Origin: Carpediemonas membranifera
Taxonomy: Eukaryota > Fornicata
DNA: 64,000 nucleotides
Direction: 5' to 3'
Assembly (NCBI GenBank): GCA_019828565.1
Contig: JAHDYR010000040.1
Span: 121,970 to 185,969 of the forward strand
Shown: one piece after another, positions 1 through 10,882 of the stretch
Position numbering within the stretch: position 1 is the first letter of the stretch
How the letters are laid out: every line of letters starts with the position of its first letter
The notes under the pieces: generated by a model
What the model saw: only the letters and a program-made list of their open reading frames with translations
The model's database searches: none
Told to the model about the DNA's origin: nothing
Program-made: the position numbers and the translations under genes

Positions 1-1164
1 CAGGCTCGTACACGACAGGGAGGCAGAAGCTAGGTTATGTCGTGGTATCTTTGAATAGAAGCGCAACGGGCGTGCTTGATGTAGCATAAGGCATGTCTGG
101 GCTCATGGTGTATACAGGCTTCAGGGCGACGAAAGACCTAAACAGACGAGATCGTGAATTTCCGCGCAATCAAGCGGTCATTCGTAGGAATAGGGACATA
201 GCTGATATGCGTTAGTCTATATGGTGTCCAATGATGTGCTGTTAAAAGCCAAGTAGCTGGGTGGGATGAAGCGATTATGAACTGTGAAATTTCACATTTT
301 CACATTTCGCGGGATTTTTACGAAACGCGATTACTGCGATTGCGACATCTGGGAGCTAAAAAGCGGCAGATAGTCATGTAAGAAGGATCTATAACACCTC
401 CTGAAGTTAGACTGCTGATAGCTAGTCTCGTTGTCGAGCTCTGAGCTTGCACAAAAAATTGAATCTGAATTTCACGCTCAATATTGACCTAGATCGCGAA
501 AGTGAAGGTGTAAGAAAAGGCTAACTCGCCAACGAGAGCAGCTAGAGGAAAATGGTAAAGGGTTTTGCAATCTGCATCCCCTGAGGAGTTCAGTTTCACA
601 CAGAAGAGGATTTGAGAAAGCTTCCCTTTCACAACGTCTTTGGGCACCTTCGACGGCGTCGATAAAGATGAAGCATACCATTAGCCCTTATAGGCTATGA
701 TACACATCTACTGTTGGTGAAATGTTCTGCAATGTTGTCATCGACGAGATATGGTACCACATCTTTTATATCTCAAGATTGATGAAGTGCCCCATCTAGC
801 CGAGCATATCCGGGTGCTGTATGAAGGTCATATAGCACCCCAGTATGGTTGGTTAGTTGGGGCACTTCACCAATCCCGAGATCGTGTGATTCAATCAAAA
901 GAACCCAGCGACTGAGACATCGCTGAGAGCTGAAACCAAGAGAGGATGTATAAACTGTAGTACTGAGCTTGATTACAGACCAGCTTGTCATGACGACCAC
1001 TTTTCTCCAACTACATAAATGCGTTTCCCTATTTACTCACCGATGAGCAAAGTAATGCTCAACAAAGATGTAAGATATGCGTTATTCATCTATAAAGCGC
1101 CTGCTGTAGTATTTAAATCGGCTTCAGGGGTTCTACTTTCGGATATCGCCATTTTCACTTCCTC
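1..1164. other. Non-coding, AT-richer leader region
   Basis: No reading frame here has protein-like composition; the open frames are short and unlike known families. The base composition is richer in A+T than the retroelement sequence that follows. The only structured item I see is the long inverted repeat listed at 783-869. No LTR, TIR or tRNA was recognised. Confidence 0.6.
783..869. repeat. Long fold-back (12-bp perfect inverted repeat, nested stem)
   Basis: TGAAGTGCCCCA at 783-794 is exactly complementary to TGGGGCACTTCA at 858-869. Inside the loop, GGGTGCT pairs with AGCACCC, giving a second stacked stem. The whole can fold into a hairpin of about 87 nt. It may be a MITE-like fold-back or a structured RNA. 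No target duplication was recognised, so its class is open. Confidence 0.6.
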
Positions 1165-2731
1165 ATGATTTCCTCAGGCATCGAAACCCCGTTTTTAACA
1201 GTATGTAACCATCTATCGAAGGACTGTAAGGCCCGGGGCGAGGCCTCCTCCGATAAGAAACCTGCGAGGATGAACGCCGTGAAGGCTCACCATGAGGGCG
1301 AGATCATTCCCGACCCCCTCAAGCCCAGGAACAGAGTTAGAACGGTGGAACTTCGTTCGACAGTTTCATCCGCCGCTGCCTCAGTCGAGGCTCTCGCCGA
1401 CTCGGGGGCGGAGGTCAGCCTCATCAGCGAGGCCTACCTCAAGACCCTGCTGGGGGACAAAGCGGTCGAGGAGAGCGACTCCGACGTTGTAATCGAGTCT
1501 TCCAACACCACTCGCGACCGTGCCCTAAAGGCTGTGGCGCTGATCATCCGTGTCAGCAAGCCCGGCCAGTGCCACGAGGCACTGGAGGTGCAAGAAACGT
1601 TCCACGTGATGGAGCGACTCTCCGGCGACGTCATCATCTCAGACGATGTGAGCGACCGCCTCGGACTGCTAGGCAACCGCCCCGAGCTGGTTATCAACGC
1701 TCACGTCGACGCTGATGACCCAGTGGAAGCCACGGACCCATCCTTGATCTGGGCTCAGAACCCCTGGTCCCAGCCATCGGAGATCGAGAAGTTCATCTCC
1801 AAGAGCGAAAACTTCTCTCCCAGACTGCGGGACATCCTGGTCCGCCATATCGCTGTCTTCCAACCGCTCGACACGCAGCCATCCGGCGTGACCCCTATGC
1901 GAATCGACACCGTCCCCGACGCTACACCGGTTCGTCGCAGACCCTACTGGATGTCCGCATCGAGGCAGCCGACGCAGAGCTAGCCCGCCTCCAGCAGCTC
2001 GACATCATCGAGCCATCCGTCAGCGAGTGGGCAGCCGGCATCTTCTTCGTCCCACAGGGCGAGAAGCTGAGGATGGTAGTCGACTACAAGCCTCTGAACG
2101 AGGCAACTACTACCCACGCGACCCCGATAGCCTCGTGCAACGAGCTCCTCAGCACGCTGAAGGGGAAGCAGTACTTCTGCTCACTTGATCTGAAGAGTGG
2201 CTACCACCAGGTGGAGCTTCTAGCGGAGCACCGCCACCTTAGCGCCTTCATCACGCATCGCGGGCTGTATCAGTGGAAACGGGTGCCGTTCGGGCTCAAG
2301 AACGCTCCGTCCCATTTCCAATCCGCCATGCTCAGAGTCCTGGATGGCCTCGTCTTCAACGCCTGCCTGCTGTACGTAGACGACATTTTAGTCTTTGGCG
2401 AGACAAGCGAGGAGATGGAGCGCAACCTCGACGCTGTTCTCGCAAGGCTCGAGGACCACGGCCTGAAATGCGGCCTCGACAAGTGCCGTTTCGGCATGCG
2501 AGAGGTGCTATTCCTCGGGAACATCGTCTCACCGGACGGTATTTCCATCGATCCAGCTAGGATCGACGCAATCCGCAACATGAAGAGTCCCTCATCCTCC
2601 ACTGAGGTCCGTTCAGCTCTGGGACTTTTCAACTACTACAGACGGTTCATTCCGAACTATTCAGCCATTACGGCTCCCCTCAACGAGCTCACGAAGAAGG
2701 GAACGCCATTCAAATGGCTAGAGCCAGGTGA
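1165..2731 (+). pseudogene. Ty3/gypsy pol remnant (protease and reverse transcriptase)
   Basis: The first frame (1165-1983) carries an aspartic protease core (LADSGAEVSLIS) near 1390. The second (about 1957-2731) is a reverse transcriptase with the LRMVVDYKPLN, LDLKSGYHQV, PFGLKNAPSHF and YVDDILVFG blocks of Ty3 elements. One frameshift near 1957 joins the two domains. The RT stops in the thumb/connection region, where sequence switches abruptly to an antisense LINE at about 2725-2735. No gag, RNase H, integrase or LTR is attached. It is a dead fragment that would have encoded viral-like polyprotein enzymes acting in cytoplasmic particles. Confidence 0.85.
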
Positions 2732-4440
2732 TGGGAGGGAACTTACGGCGTAGTTGGGCCAGGATCGGCATCATGGCCAGTGAGAAGGCGAGTGGAGAGA
2801 CGGGACAGCCTTGTTGGATGCCTTCGTCGGAGGAGAAGGTGCTTCCAGTGGTGGCGTGTAGGTTACCATTCTCGTACATGGTGTGGAGATAGCCAGAGGC
2901 AACAGGGGCATATTCTTCAACAACTCTGAGGAGATAGGGGCGCGAAACCGTGCCGTATGCGTTGGTGAGGTCAAAGGCAGCGATTGTTTGTCCTTTGGCG
3001 CGGAGGGCGCGCATTTTGGCGATCATGAGCTCGGCGCCACATTTCTCACCGAGGCCATATTGGTCAACGAAAATCTTGTCCTTCACCAGGCGGTCGCGGA
3101 CGGCCTTGGCAAGTATGCGGCCAGCGATGCGGCGGAGGGACTCGCCAATCGCGATGGGGCGGATGTCTGTTGCGGAATTCTTGGGCACGGGGACAAGTAT
3201 GGCGTGGGCGAGGGCGGCCGTCCAAGGCTCGCCGTTGACGATATCTTGGATTAGGGGGACCAGGGACCTAGAGAGCTTGCCGCGGGCGCGCAGCATCGTC
3301 TTGAGGTGCAGGAAGGAGAGGCCGGAGGGCCCGGGGGCTGAGTCGAAACGGGTGCGGTGGATGACTGTGCTGACGGTGCTGGCGGACACCTCAATGTGGC
3401 GCAGAGGTGTCGTCGGCGACACGCCGATGTCGGTCAGAGGATGGAGCGGGGTGGCGGGCACTGGGAGGAGGCGGGTGAAAGCGGTGTCGATTTCGTCGTC
3501 GGCAAGCGCCACGCGCATGGCAGTTAGGCACTGGAGGGCCTTAGCGTAGAATCCACGCTGGCACATGGTGAGGGCCAGCTTGGACGCCGCCACAGCGGCC
3601 GGCGTGGACGTCTTGGTGGCGGGCGGTATGTGCAGCGTTAGGGGGTACTGGAGCACTCGCTGCAGTTTCCCGCCGCGGTCCTCTCCCTCGGCAGCGTTGT
3701 AGTCGCCAAGGAGGGTGATGAACTCGTCGGCAAAGCGCACCTGTGCAGATTTGGAGGGCTTCTTTTCCCCCACCGCCAGGGCCTCCTTCGCGTTGAGGGG
3801 GCCGCAGGTAGGGGCGGGGCGGTCGGCCGGTGTGTGGTGGAGGATCGCAAGGTGCGGCACGGGGGTAGCAATGCTCGGTTGGGCTGGGGCTGGTGGCGCG
3901 GACTCGGGGCTGGGCGGTGTTGGGGCTGTAGGCAGCTGCGTGGCGATGGCCGTCTCATCAGTCTCAAAGTCCAGAGTGTCGGGGTCAAAGGCGTCGATGA
4001 TGTCCACGCGGTCGACGAATAGCTGTACGAAGACGGCATGAATCATGGGGCAAGCAGCGTCAAGGTTCTTGGCGTGCTTGGTGATGTCCGAGGTGGCATA
4101 ACTGCGGTGGAGCAGTAGGGCGAACTCTGCGATGAGCTCGCACCAGAAACGAACGGTGATTGTAGGGCCAGAGACGCAGGTGATGGATCTGAGCGTGTTG
4201 AGGTTTGTTACTGTGTAATAGAAGGACATGCAGTTGTCAATGAAGCGCTTCTTGGTCTTTGGTACTCGATGTTCGTGTTTCGAGACTACTGCGGCGATAA
4301 TCTGTCTAAGAAGGGAAAAACGTACAGCGTTCGCCTCTCCGGAGAGTCCTGGGACATCTGGTGGCCACGGAGGAGGCTCATCGGGCGTTCCTGCCCGGCT
4401 TCTCATACTATGATCGAATTTACGGTGGGACGGTGGGGGA
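2725..4440 (-). mobile_element. Non-LTR retrotransposon (LINE) copy A, 3' truncated
   Basis: One long minus-strand frame (4406 down to 2718) encodes an N-terminal region of unknown fold, then a reverse transcriptase: APGPSGLSFLHLK, DIRPIAIGESLRR, AAFDLTNAYGTVSR and GIQQGCPVSPLAFSLA are the RT motifs of non-LTR elements. The frame ends before the catalytic YxDD block because the copy is cut off at about 2725 against Ty3 sequence. Loss of the 3' side is unusual, since LINE copies normally lose the 5' side, so later deletion or recombination is likely. The 5' end shares its leader (near 4407-4435) and its N-terminal protein with copy B at 7616-8194. Confidence 0.8.
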
Positions 4441-4542
4441 GAATCGAAGTGGAAGTCCCCGATTGATGAAGAGCAAAGAAGGAGTGCAAATAGAAGCGAA
4501 TTTACAGTCTAGTAGGCGTATGAAGCACGCGGATGATGTTGT

Positions 4543-5091
4543 TTATCGGACCGTTGAGACGTCTATCCCCCAGACTACCCCCTCGCTGTCGTTGGGTCTA
4601 GGCACTATGTCTGTCTCCTGTAACTGGGCGGGGGTGGGTGGTCCTGAGCCGGGAGGTGAAATGCTCGGGGATAGCAGCTCCGCGATCATCATCTCCTCCC
4701 TCTCGATCTGCGTTCCTGATGTCTGGTGGGCTGACGCAACGGGTCTGTCGTCGATCTCATCAATGGTGGAGAGCCTTGGGCATCCAGCCGCCCGTAGTTG
4801 CTCTAGTAGAGCCCTGCGGCGGCCTAGGGATAGCGTATGGTCACGGCCCTCTGTGTCTATACGGATTCGCGAGTCCATTCGGTGCATCAGGAATTGGACG
4901 GGATGCGGCGGTAGGTTCCTGATCAGCTGGATTGAGCTTAGTACTTGGTGTAATCTCTGCTTGAAGTCTCGGTTTGAGGGCCTCTGGATCACTGGGAAGA
5001 GCGGACTCACAGTGGCAATGAGTTCTTCGGAGACTCTCTTGGTGAAGTACAGACCTCCAAAAATCACGAGATCGAGTCGATCACTCGACAA
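4543..5091 (-). CDS. Hypothetical ORF in retroelement debris, 182 aa
   Basis: An open minus-strand frame of 182 codons with balanced composition and no motif that I recognise. It lies between LINE copy A and a gag-like ORF on the same strand, so it may be the C-terminal part of a decayed element protein. It has no transmembrane segment, zinc-binding cluster or catalytic signature. It could also be a chance frame. Confidence 0.3.
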   Translation of the reverse strand: MSSDRLDLVIFGGLYFTKRVSEELIATVSPLFPVIQRPSNRDFKQRLHQVLSSIQLIRNLPPHPVQFLMHRMDSRIRIDTEGRDHTLSLGRRRALLEQLRAAGCPRLSTIDEIDDRPVASAHQTSGTQIEREEMMIAELLSPSISPPGSGPPTPAQLQETDIVPRPNDSEGVVWGIDVSTVR

Positions 5092-5115
5092 GCGTGTCTA
5101 TGGATTCCAGGCATC

Positions 5116-6110
5116 TCAAAGATCACATGTATTTACTGAAGGAAGTACTTGGGTGTGACAGCGTTCGCCATGGACGTTGGCCCCAACGTGGAGTAGAGTC
5201 GCCATCCTGGTCCAGTAACGCTCTGGTTTCTCCTCCAGCAGCTCGGCGCGGTGGAACACCATCTGGGCGGACCAGAGAGAGACACTCTCCAGAATGGCCT
5301 CTCGCTGGCTCTTGGGGGTAATCATGACCGCCAGGTCGATGCGGGCCATCGCCCGGACCGAGCACCGCTTGTATGCTGCCGTGTGGGCAGCTACGGTGTC
5401 CTCGCAGTCGCCAGCCAAAAACCATTGAGCGGAAGTTTGTGCCTTCAGGGGCCACAACGGACTGGTGAACGAGCGCTCTCGTGACCTCCGGCACCTGTAC
5501 ACGGGAGAGCTGAGAAACGCCAAGCCGCTCCTTCTGTTGCCGGTTGAGCCACTTGGGGCATTGGCGGCGGGGGCGCCAGTGGAGGCAGTGGGACCGGCGG
5601 AAGCGTCGGAAAGGTCGTCGTCAGAGCTTTCGTCATCCTCGTTGACATCTTCCTCGCTCTCGGCCGCTGGGTCGAACGGGAGGCCATCCAGGGCCTCCCG
5701 CAAGCCTCTAAGAGACTTCCCCAGCGGTCTGAGGGCTTCGTCTCTATCCTCCGAGTGTGCCTCGAGGAAATTCGTCAAGTTCTCGACGTATTCCTTCGAA
5801 ATAGCCTGGGTAAGCGGTAGTTACTTTACTGCGTTCATTGTAAATGCGGCTTGGACCAACGCCGCCTCGTGGATATCGTCCACCTTAGCGCGCGGTTCGT
5901 CGTCGACGATTGCCTCCGTGAGGAGTCGGTGGGCCCGGCTTCCGACACCATCGCCTCGCCGCAGATGCGTCGGACGAGCTGATACCTTCTCAGGTACAGT
6001 GATACCTCGGCGTGCGACACCCTTGTCATCCGCCCGGTCAGCAATCGCTCGTGTCCGGTCCGGGTGGTGGGACGTACCACAAACTCGACAACGCCCATCC
6101 AGGCGCGACG
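5116..6110 (-). pseudogene. Gag-like retroelement ORF, decayed
   Basis: Two overlapping minus-strand frames give a protein with a helical N-terminal part (6110 to about 5820), an acidic Ser/Asp/Glu-rich linker near 5600-5680 and a helical C-terminal part. The sequence has the feel of a retroelement Gag, with a similar helical pattern in 9267-9480 on the same strand. A frameshift near 5820 separates the halves. No zinc knuckle was seen. The family is not recognised; assignment as Gag is inference from composition and context. Confidence 0.35.
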
Positions 6111-6111
6111 C

Positions 6112-6490
6112 AGGCCCTGGTGGATCCCCTCCACAGATGGAATGACCGCACCAGTTGTCGCGAAGAGCGACCCAGACTGATGCATGGTCCGCACGTAGCC
6201 TGCGATGGCCGGGCAATACGCGTCAACCACCCTGGCGATGAACTAACGGGACATGGTCCCGTAGGCGTTCGAGAGATCCATGGCTGCGGTGACACCACCC
6301 TTGCCTCGGCAGTCACGGACCGCGTTGACGAGGGTTTCAAGCCCGCAGGCCTCCCCGATGCCGAATTGGTCCGGAAGGCACCAGTCTGCCCGAAGCCGGG
6401 CGCTCACGACCTTCGCCAGCAGCTTGCCTGCAAAGCGACGCAAGGTGTCGCCGATGGCGACAGGACGGATGTCACCGTTCTTCTTCGGAA
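6112..6490 (-). pseudogene. LINE copy D, reverse transcriptase fragment
   Basis: Minus-strand pieces encode RT motifs homologous to LINE copy A: RRFAGKLLAKVVSARLRADW, a FGIGEACG block and AAMDLSNAYGTMSR, followed by SVEGIHQG. The copy ends at nearly the same RT position as copy A and is then replaced by unrelated sequence. Stop codons and frame changes (about 6240) show it is dead. Confidence 0.75.
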
Positions 6491-6963
6491 GGTGTTGCCG
6501 ATGAATCGTTGAGCGTCGGCCACACTGATCCCAAGCTCAACCAGATCACGCTGCGTTATAATCCCATTGAAAATCTGACCAAAAATCCGATCAACAGGAT
6601 CAGCAAGAATGTTAACCTCTTCAAAAGGAACAAGCTGTGTTACAGACCGAGCGGTATGGGCAAACATTCATTTTTTATTCGCAAGTAGCTCACAATCTTC
6701 AGTTCTTCCAAGTTTTGACCATTTTCACCAAACTCCATGGCACCCCAAGTTTCGATTTTTTCTTACAGGTCATTCCGAAAAAATCGGTGCACCCGGGGCG
6801 ACCCGTCTGGCCAGTCTGCCCCGGGGAACCGGACCTCCCCTCCGAGGAAGTGGCGCATTATCTCGACCAATGCGCGCATCGCGTTCGCATCCTTCTTGCG
6901 CGAGAGGATGAGCGACAGCATGTCTATGAGCTACCAGCTCTGCGCGTTGCGCAGCAGCACCTG

Positions 6964-7553
6964 CTATACCGGGGTCTCGTAGGCGGCCTTCCGTACCGCG
7001 ACGGTAGGCTCCTCCTCGGCCTCTCCACCTAGCGCAAGCACGAAGTCGTCGGCATCGAGGTCTTCCCCTTCCTGCCCGATGAGAACGGATAAGGCTGTGA
7101 GTAGAGTTTTGGGATTCACTCCAGTCATGGAATAATAGTTTCTCTGGTTGGAGATCACCGGTCGTTCTTGCCTGAGTGACTCCAACCGACTCCTCCTCCA
7201 GATCAATTCCGATCCTCGAGTCGCTCCGCGACTCTGCCGAATCTGGTTATAACACGCCTGGAGGCGCAGAACCAGTCTCAGGTCCTCAACCGTAGTGGTG
7301 ACACGGCTGCCGTGGCATGCCGCCAGCTGCATGTTGCTGAAAAGGTTCGTTAAGAACGACTCGGCCACATCCTGAAGCGCAGTGATCGCAGCGCTCTGAA
7401 AGCGAATATCAAGACACCCACAGTCCTGTGCAATCTCCCGCACACCCCGTTGAAATGATAAACGAGGGATCAGAAGTTCAGTGCAGCATCAATATGCTCT
7501 CCCGTAGTCATTTTCTGCACCTCGGCGGCGGTGGCCGGTTTGCCCTTGGCCAT
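6964..7553 (-). pseudogene. Histone H3-like histone-fold protein with C-terminal extension, frameshifted
   Basis: After an ATG at 7553 and a 27-residue tail, the frame changes near 7475 and then reads LSFQRGVREIAQD, IRFQSAAITALQDVAESFL, and a CHGSRVTTTVEDLRLVLRL segment. These align along the whole histone fold of H3 (alpha-N to alpha-3). Loop 1 looks one residue longer than canonical H3, a trait known from centromeric H3 variants. About 95 residues follow the fold, which canonical H3 lacks. The N-tail has no canonical H3 motif. It sits between LINE fragments on the same strand. It may be a host variant gene with a sequencing indel, a retrocopied pseudogene, or element cargo. Confidence 0.6.
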
Positions 7554-7615
7554 TTCTTCCAAACATGTGTGCAAATCGATTCATCAACTGATTACTCCTG
7601 GGTCAGATCCAACCT

Positions 7616-8210
7616 CTACCCACACCCAATATAAGCCCTTACTGACCGGGCGTTCGGTGCACACCACCGAGGGGCCGAGGGGTTCGACGGTGAGATGCTG
7701 GGTGAGGGGGCCGGGCTCGGCTGGATATTCTCTGTTGTCTCTATTTCGTCTACGAACTCGACGAGATCGAGGTCAAAGTCATCGAGGATCTCGACGTTGT
7801 TAACGAAGATCTCGCTGAAGAAGTCGCAGATGAGCTTGCATGCGAGATCGAGGTTGTTTCTGGCGTTTGCGATGGGAGTGTCATCGAAGGAGCGTTTGAG
7901 GTGATGTGCCGCGTCGAAAATCACGTCTCTCCAAAAGCGAACGGTGATCGTCGGGCCTGATGCAGAAGTGATAGCTCTAAGAACTGGAGGCGTTGTGACT
8001 GTGGAAAAGAAGTTTCTTGCGTTCTCGAAGTGCTCCTTCCTCGTCTTGGGGATTCTGGCTTGGTTTTTAGTGATGACTTCGGCAATGAGCTGGCGTAAAA
8101 AGGTGAAACGTACCTCGTTGTGCTCACCAGATAGTCCTGAAACGTCCGGCGGCCACGGATGAGCAATCTCGGGCGTTTCCGCTCGGATTCTCATACTATG
8201 ATCGAATTTA
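7616..8210 (-). mobile_element. LINE copy B, 5' part only
   Basis: The minus-strand frame 8194-7616 is homologous along its length to the N-terminus of LINE copy A: both start MR-RA-TPE/DE, share WPPDV-GLSGE and the SGPTITVRFW block. The leader just upstream (8195-8225) matches the leader of copy A near 4407-4435. The copy stops at 7616 before the RT, beside the H3-like frame. It therefore represents only the amino-terminal region. Confidence 0.75.
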
Positions 8211-8369
8211 CGGGGGCAAGCGGCGAGAAGAGGGCGTGGGGGACCGAGCGCGAGAGCGCGAGGGTCCCGGCCAAAAGCGAAGAACTCGAGCTGGCGGAGC
8301 CAGCGAGGCAGCCGAAGGCTGCTGGTAGTCAGTGGCGGGTGGAGAGGAAAAGTAGGTCACGGTTTGGAG

Positions 8370-8790
8370 TCAGGAAGGGGAGTTAAGAACGGGTGAAGGG
8401 GACGGAGCCCCAGATGGCGACGTTGCCTTCCAGTGGGCTAGGGCAACGGCACGGTGGAGCGCCTTGGTGGCGTCCTCGGAGAGGCCGCACACGTGGGCAA
8501 GGGAGTCGATCCAGCAGGGGCGCGGGATCTGGGCGTGATGGGTCGGTGTGACGCTGGTGGCGCCGAGGACGGGGGAGATTGCGGGGATTACGGTCGCTGA
8601 GTAGTCTCTGTAGTGTCTTGCTTTGTCGGAGTAAGCGGAGGAACGGTGGCTGGTGATCTTGAAGTCTACTACGGTGGGCTGGTTGCCGGGCTGAGTAATA
8701 AGGAGGTCGGCGACGACGTCCGTACAGCATAGAGCGTGATGGAGGCCTGCCCGTTTTCTGCAGCCTGGAGCAAATACTCCACCCAATCAT
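8370..8790 (-). pseudogene. LINE C-terminal restriction-like endonuclease (REL) domain
   Basis: The minus-strand frame contains DVVADLL, a short spacer, PTVVDFKITSH and a trailing YRDY segment. This fits the PD-(D/E)XK core (D ... D-x-K) of the restriction-like endonuclease found at the C-terminus of early-branching non-LTR retrotransposons such as the R2 group. The frame ends at 8370. About 160 bp of untranslated sequence then leads straight into the leader of LINE copy B, so the two copies are head-to-tail. It is the 3' end of a third copy whose RT is missing. Confidence 0.6.
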
Positions 8791-9266
8791 CGGAGGTTAG
8801 TATGGCGTAAATGCCTCAGTGTCTTTTGGCCATGAGTTCTTCGAACTGGGGGGATGGAATTCGTTCATTGCAGGAGAGCAGCGAACAGCGCTAATCGCTT
8901 ATCAGTAGACGTACCTGGTCCGTCATCGGATGTATGGCAGGATTCGCGGCGAATCGAGCAGCTTTCCTCTGGATACCATGGCCGAATTTACTGGAGGGGG
9001 TTGTCCGAATGTAGACCTTCGGGTCGATATTAGTTTTATCCAATTTTGTGTCCCGGGTCAACCCCTATAAATCCACTCTCTCCTCTCATCGCTATACCGA
9101 ACGACACGCGACTCCGTGAAATTTCGAGAAACCACTCGCACAGGGGCAGGGGACGTCTTATGTGATGCGGCGATGGGGCATGAGACGCAGGGGGGCTCGG
9201 GGACGACATGGCCTGGGGTGACCGAGTCAGACGAGTCACGACTCCAGAGTCTTGAAGGGGGAAGGA
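8791..9266. other. No gene recognised
   Basis: No convincing coding frame. A motif near 8985 (GCCGAATTTACTGG) weakly resembles the LINE leader seen near 4415 and 8200, so this may be another worn LINE end. Nothing else was identified. Confidence 0.4.
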
Positions 9267-10015
9267 TTATAGGCAGCGCCCGGCCCCACGGGCCTTGCAC
9301 TGGCTGACATAGTCGGCCCAGACGGACTGATTGTCCGCCCAGATCGACCAGAACACGTGGTCGCGGATGGCTCTCACGAGGGCCGGCCTGCGGATCGCGG
9401 CACAGAGGCGGGCGGCCCAGCACTCGGTCAGACGGGACTCAGTCTCGCCCAGAACCGTGCAGGCAGCAGGCACGAAGGTGGCCTGCCAGTTGAGGTCCGT
9501 TGCCAGTTGAGCTTCTCAGGCTCCGCCTCCCGCGGGTGCAGGCTGACCACGAAGACAACGTCTGCTGTTCCAGCGCAGCAATACGAGCCGCCTCTTCTGT
9601 AGGCGATGACTGAGGGGTACTCATTGAATTCAATGTTGTCCTTGCTGGTTCCAATCGGACATCAGTCTATCGGTCAACATCACGTCCCCGCAACGTTGAA
9701 GTTGAACCAGAGCGCGGGCGGGAGTACGGGTTCGTCCCGGTTGAGGTAGGTTGACACCAACTTGTCCCACGCGTCAATCTTCTCGGTCGACATGCTCTTC
9801 AGCACAGAGTTCTCATACATTTCAGGCCTCTGGATGGCAAACTGACCCTCGCTGGCGATGTGCTTGCGGTCGTTCTGGGTGACCAGAGAGCGTTGGTTGC
9901 TGGAAAACGAATAGTTGCGTGGCGCCTTAGAGTGCGCGAGGGTTGGAGGAGGTTTTGGAGCAGGTAGGTGTCTCTGTCGAGAACATGATGCGTAGATGAG
10001 CCCCGGCATCCTCAT
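9267..10015 (-). pseudogene. Gag-like retroelement ORF, decayed
   Basis: Three minus-strand frames follow each other with short breaks. The first ends in a helical stretch with KSMSTEKIDAWDKLVSTYLN. The second starts MSTPQSSPTEEAARIAALEQQ. The third is a Trp-rich helical segment with AIRDHVFWSIWADNQSVWAD. The pattern resembles a capsid-type Gag protein broken by indels near 9660 and 9480. The family cannot be named and no zinc knuckle is visible. Confidence 0.35.
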
Positions 10016-10388
10016 ATCTCCTCATCTCTTGCAATAAACAACCAGGTGCCGACTCGCAGACCCGAGAATCATTACCTTACAAGTGATTAAATTACATAAA
10101 ACTGAAGGAAGCACGACAGGCCCTGGCGAAGTCATTGATGAGTTGGATTGGAAAAAGCCTCTACCAGGCCCGAACAGCGAACCACAGACGCCTGCTCAGG
10201 ACCGCACCTTTTACCTGCCTCCCTGGAGGGGGTCGCGGATGGGGACGCCGATCGGCCTTCCCTGAGTGACATCCTCCCGGAGGAATGGCTGGTCTCCGCC
10301 GGCCGCTTATGATATGACATAAGTTCTTGTTTACATAAATCTCAACAGAATTCATAAATCTCCCCGAGCAATCTCTGCCATATCAGAT
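10016..10388. other. No gene recognised
   Basis: AT-richer spacer between two minus-strand retroelement ORFs. No LTR pair, TIR or coding frame could be supported. Confidence 0.4.
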
Positions 10389-10805
10389 TTATCTAGCCAG
10401 TGCGTCCGTTACCTGCTGGTACAATTCCTCCAACATGCGTTGTAGTTGATTAATTCTGGTTCTGATAGGGAGCAGAGCTGCTTCCAACTCCTCATGTGTG
10501 ACAAAGACGACACGGGCATCGGCGGGGGCAGCGATGGGTTCAGCGGCACCCAAACGGTCGACCGCCTGGTGGCGGACAGGGATAGCGGCGGCACGGCGCC
10601 GTCTGGGCCTCCTCACGCCCACATCTTGGCCGGCATAGACGCCAGCCCGGGCCCGACCCTCCCGATTTTTGGACCAACGCAGCGTGAGACAAAACACGAT
10701 GTCGTCGTCGCGATTATCATCCAAGATTCTTGTCATTTCAGTTTCAGCAAATGAAATGGCATCATCCCGTGTAACGTAGAAAACTGATCTTGTATGATCG
10801 TTCAT
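10389..10805 (-). CDS. Hypothetical ORF with C-terminal coiled coil, 138 aa
   Basis: The frame opens with ATG at 10805 and has an acidic N-terminal half, an Arg-rich middle (RRPRRRRAAAIPVR) and a C-terminal amphipathic helix (RTRINQLQRMLEELYQQV) likely to form a coiled coil. It lies directly downstream of a Ty3 integrase C-terminus on the same strand, so it may be an extra ORF of that element or a neighbouring element's Gag. The family is not recognised. Confidence 0.4.
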   Translation of the reverse strand: MNDHTRSVFYVTRDDAISFAETEMTRILDDNRDDDIVFCLTLRWSKNREGRARAGVYAGQDVGVRRPRRRRAAAIPVRHQAVDRLGAAEPIAAPADARVVFVTHEELEAALLPIRTRINQLQRMLEELYQQVTDALAR

Positions 10806-10882
10806 TATTGTTGTTGGAGCGTGTCAAGCTACGTGTAGCATTATTCCTGTGGCGTCCTTACGATGATGGGACGGAATTCACT

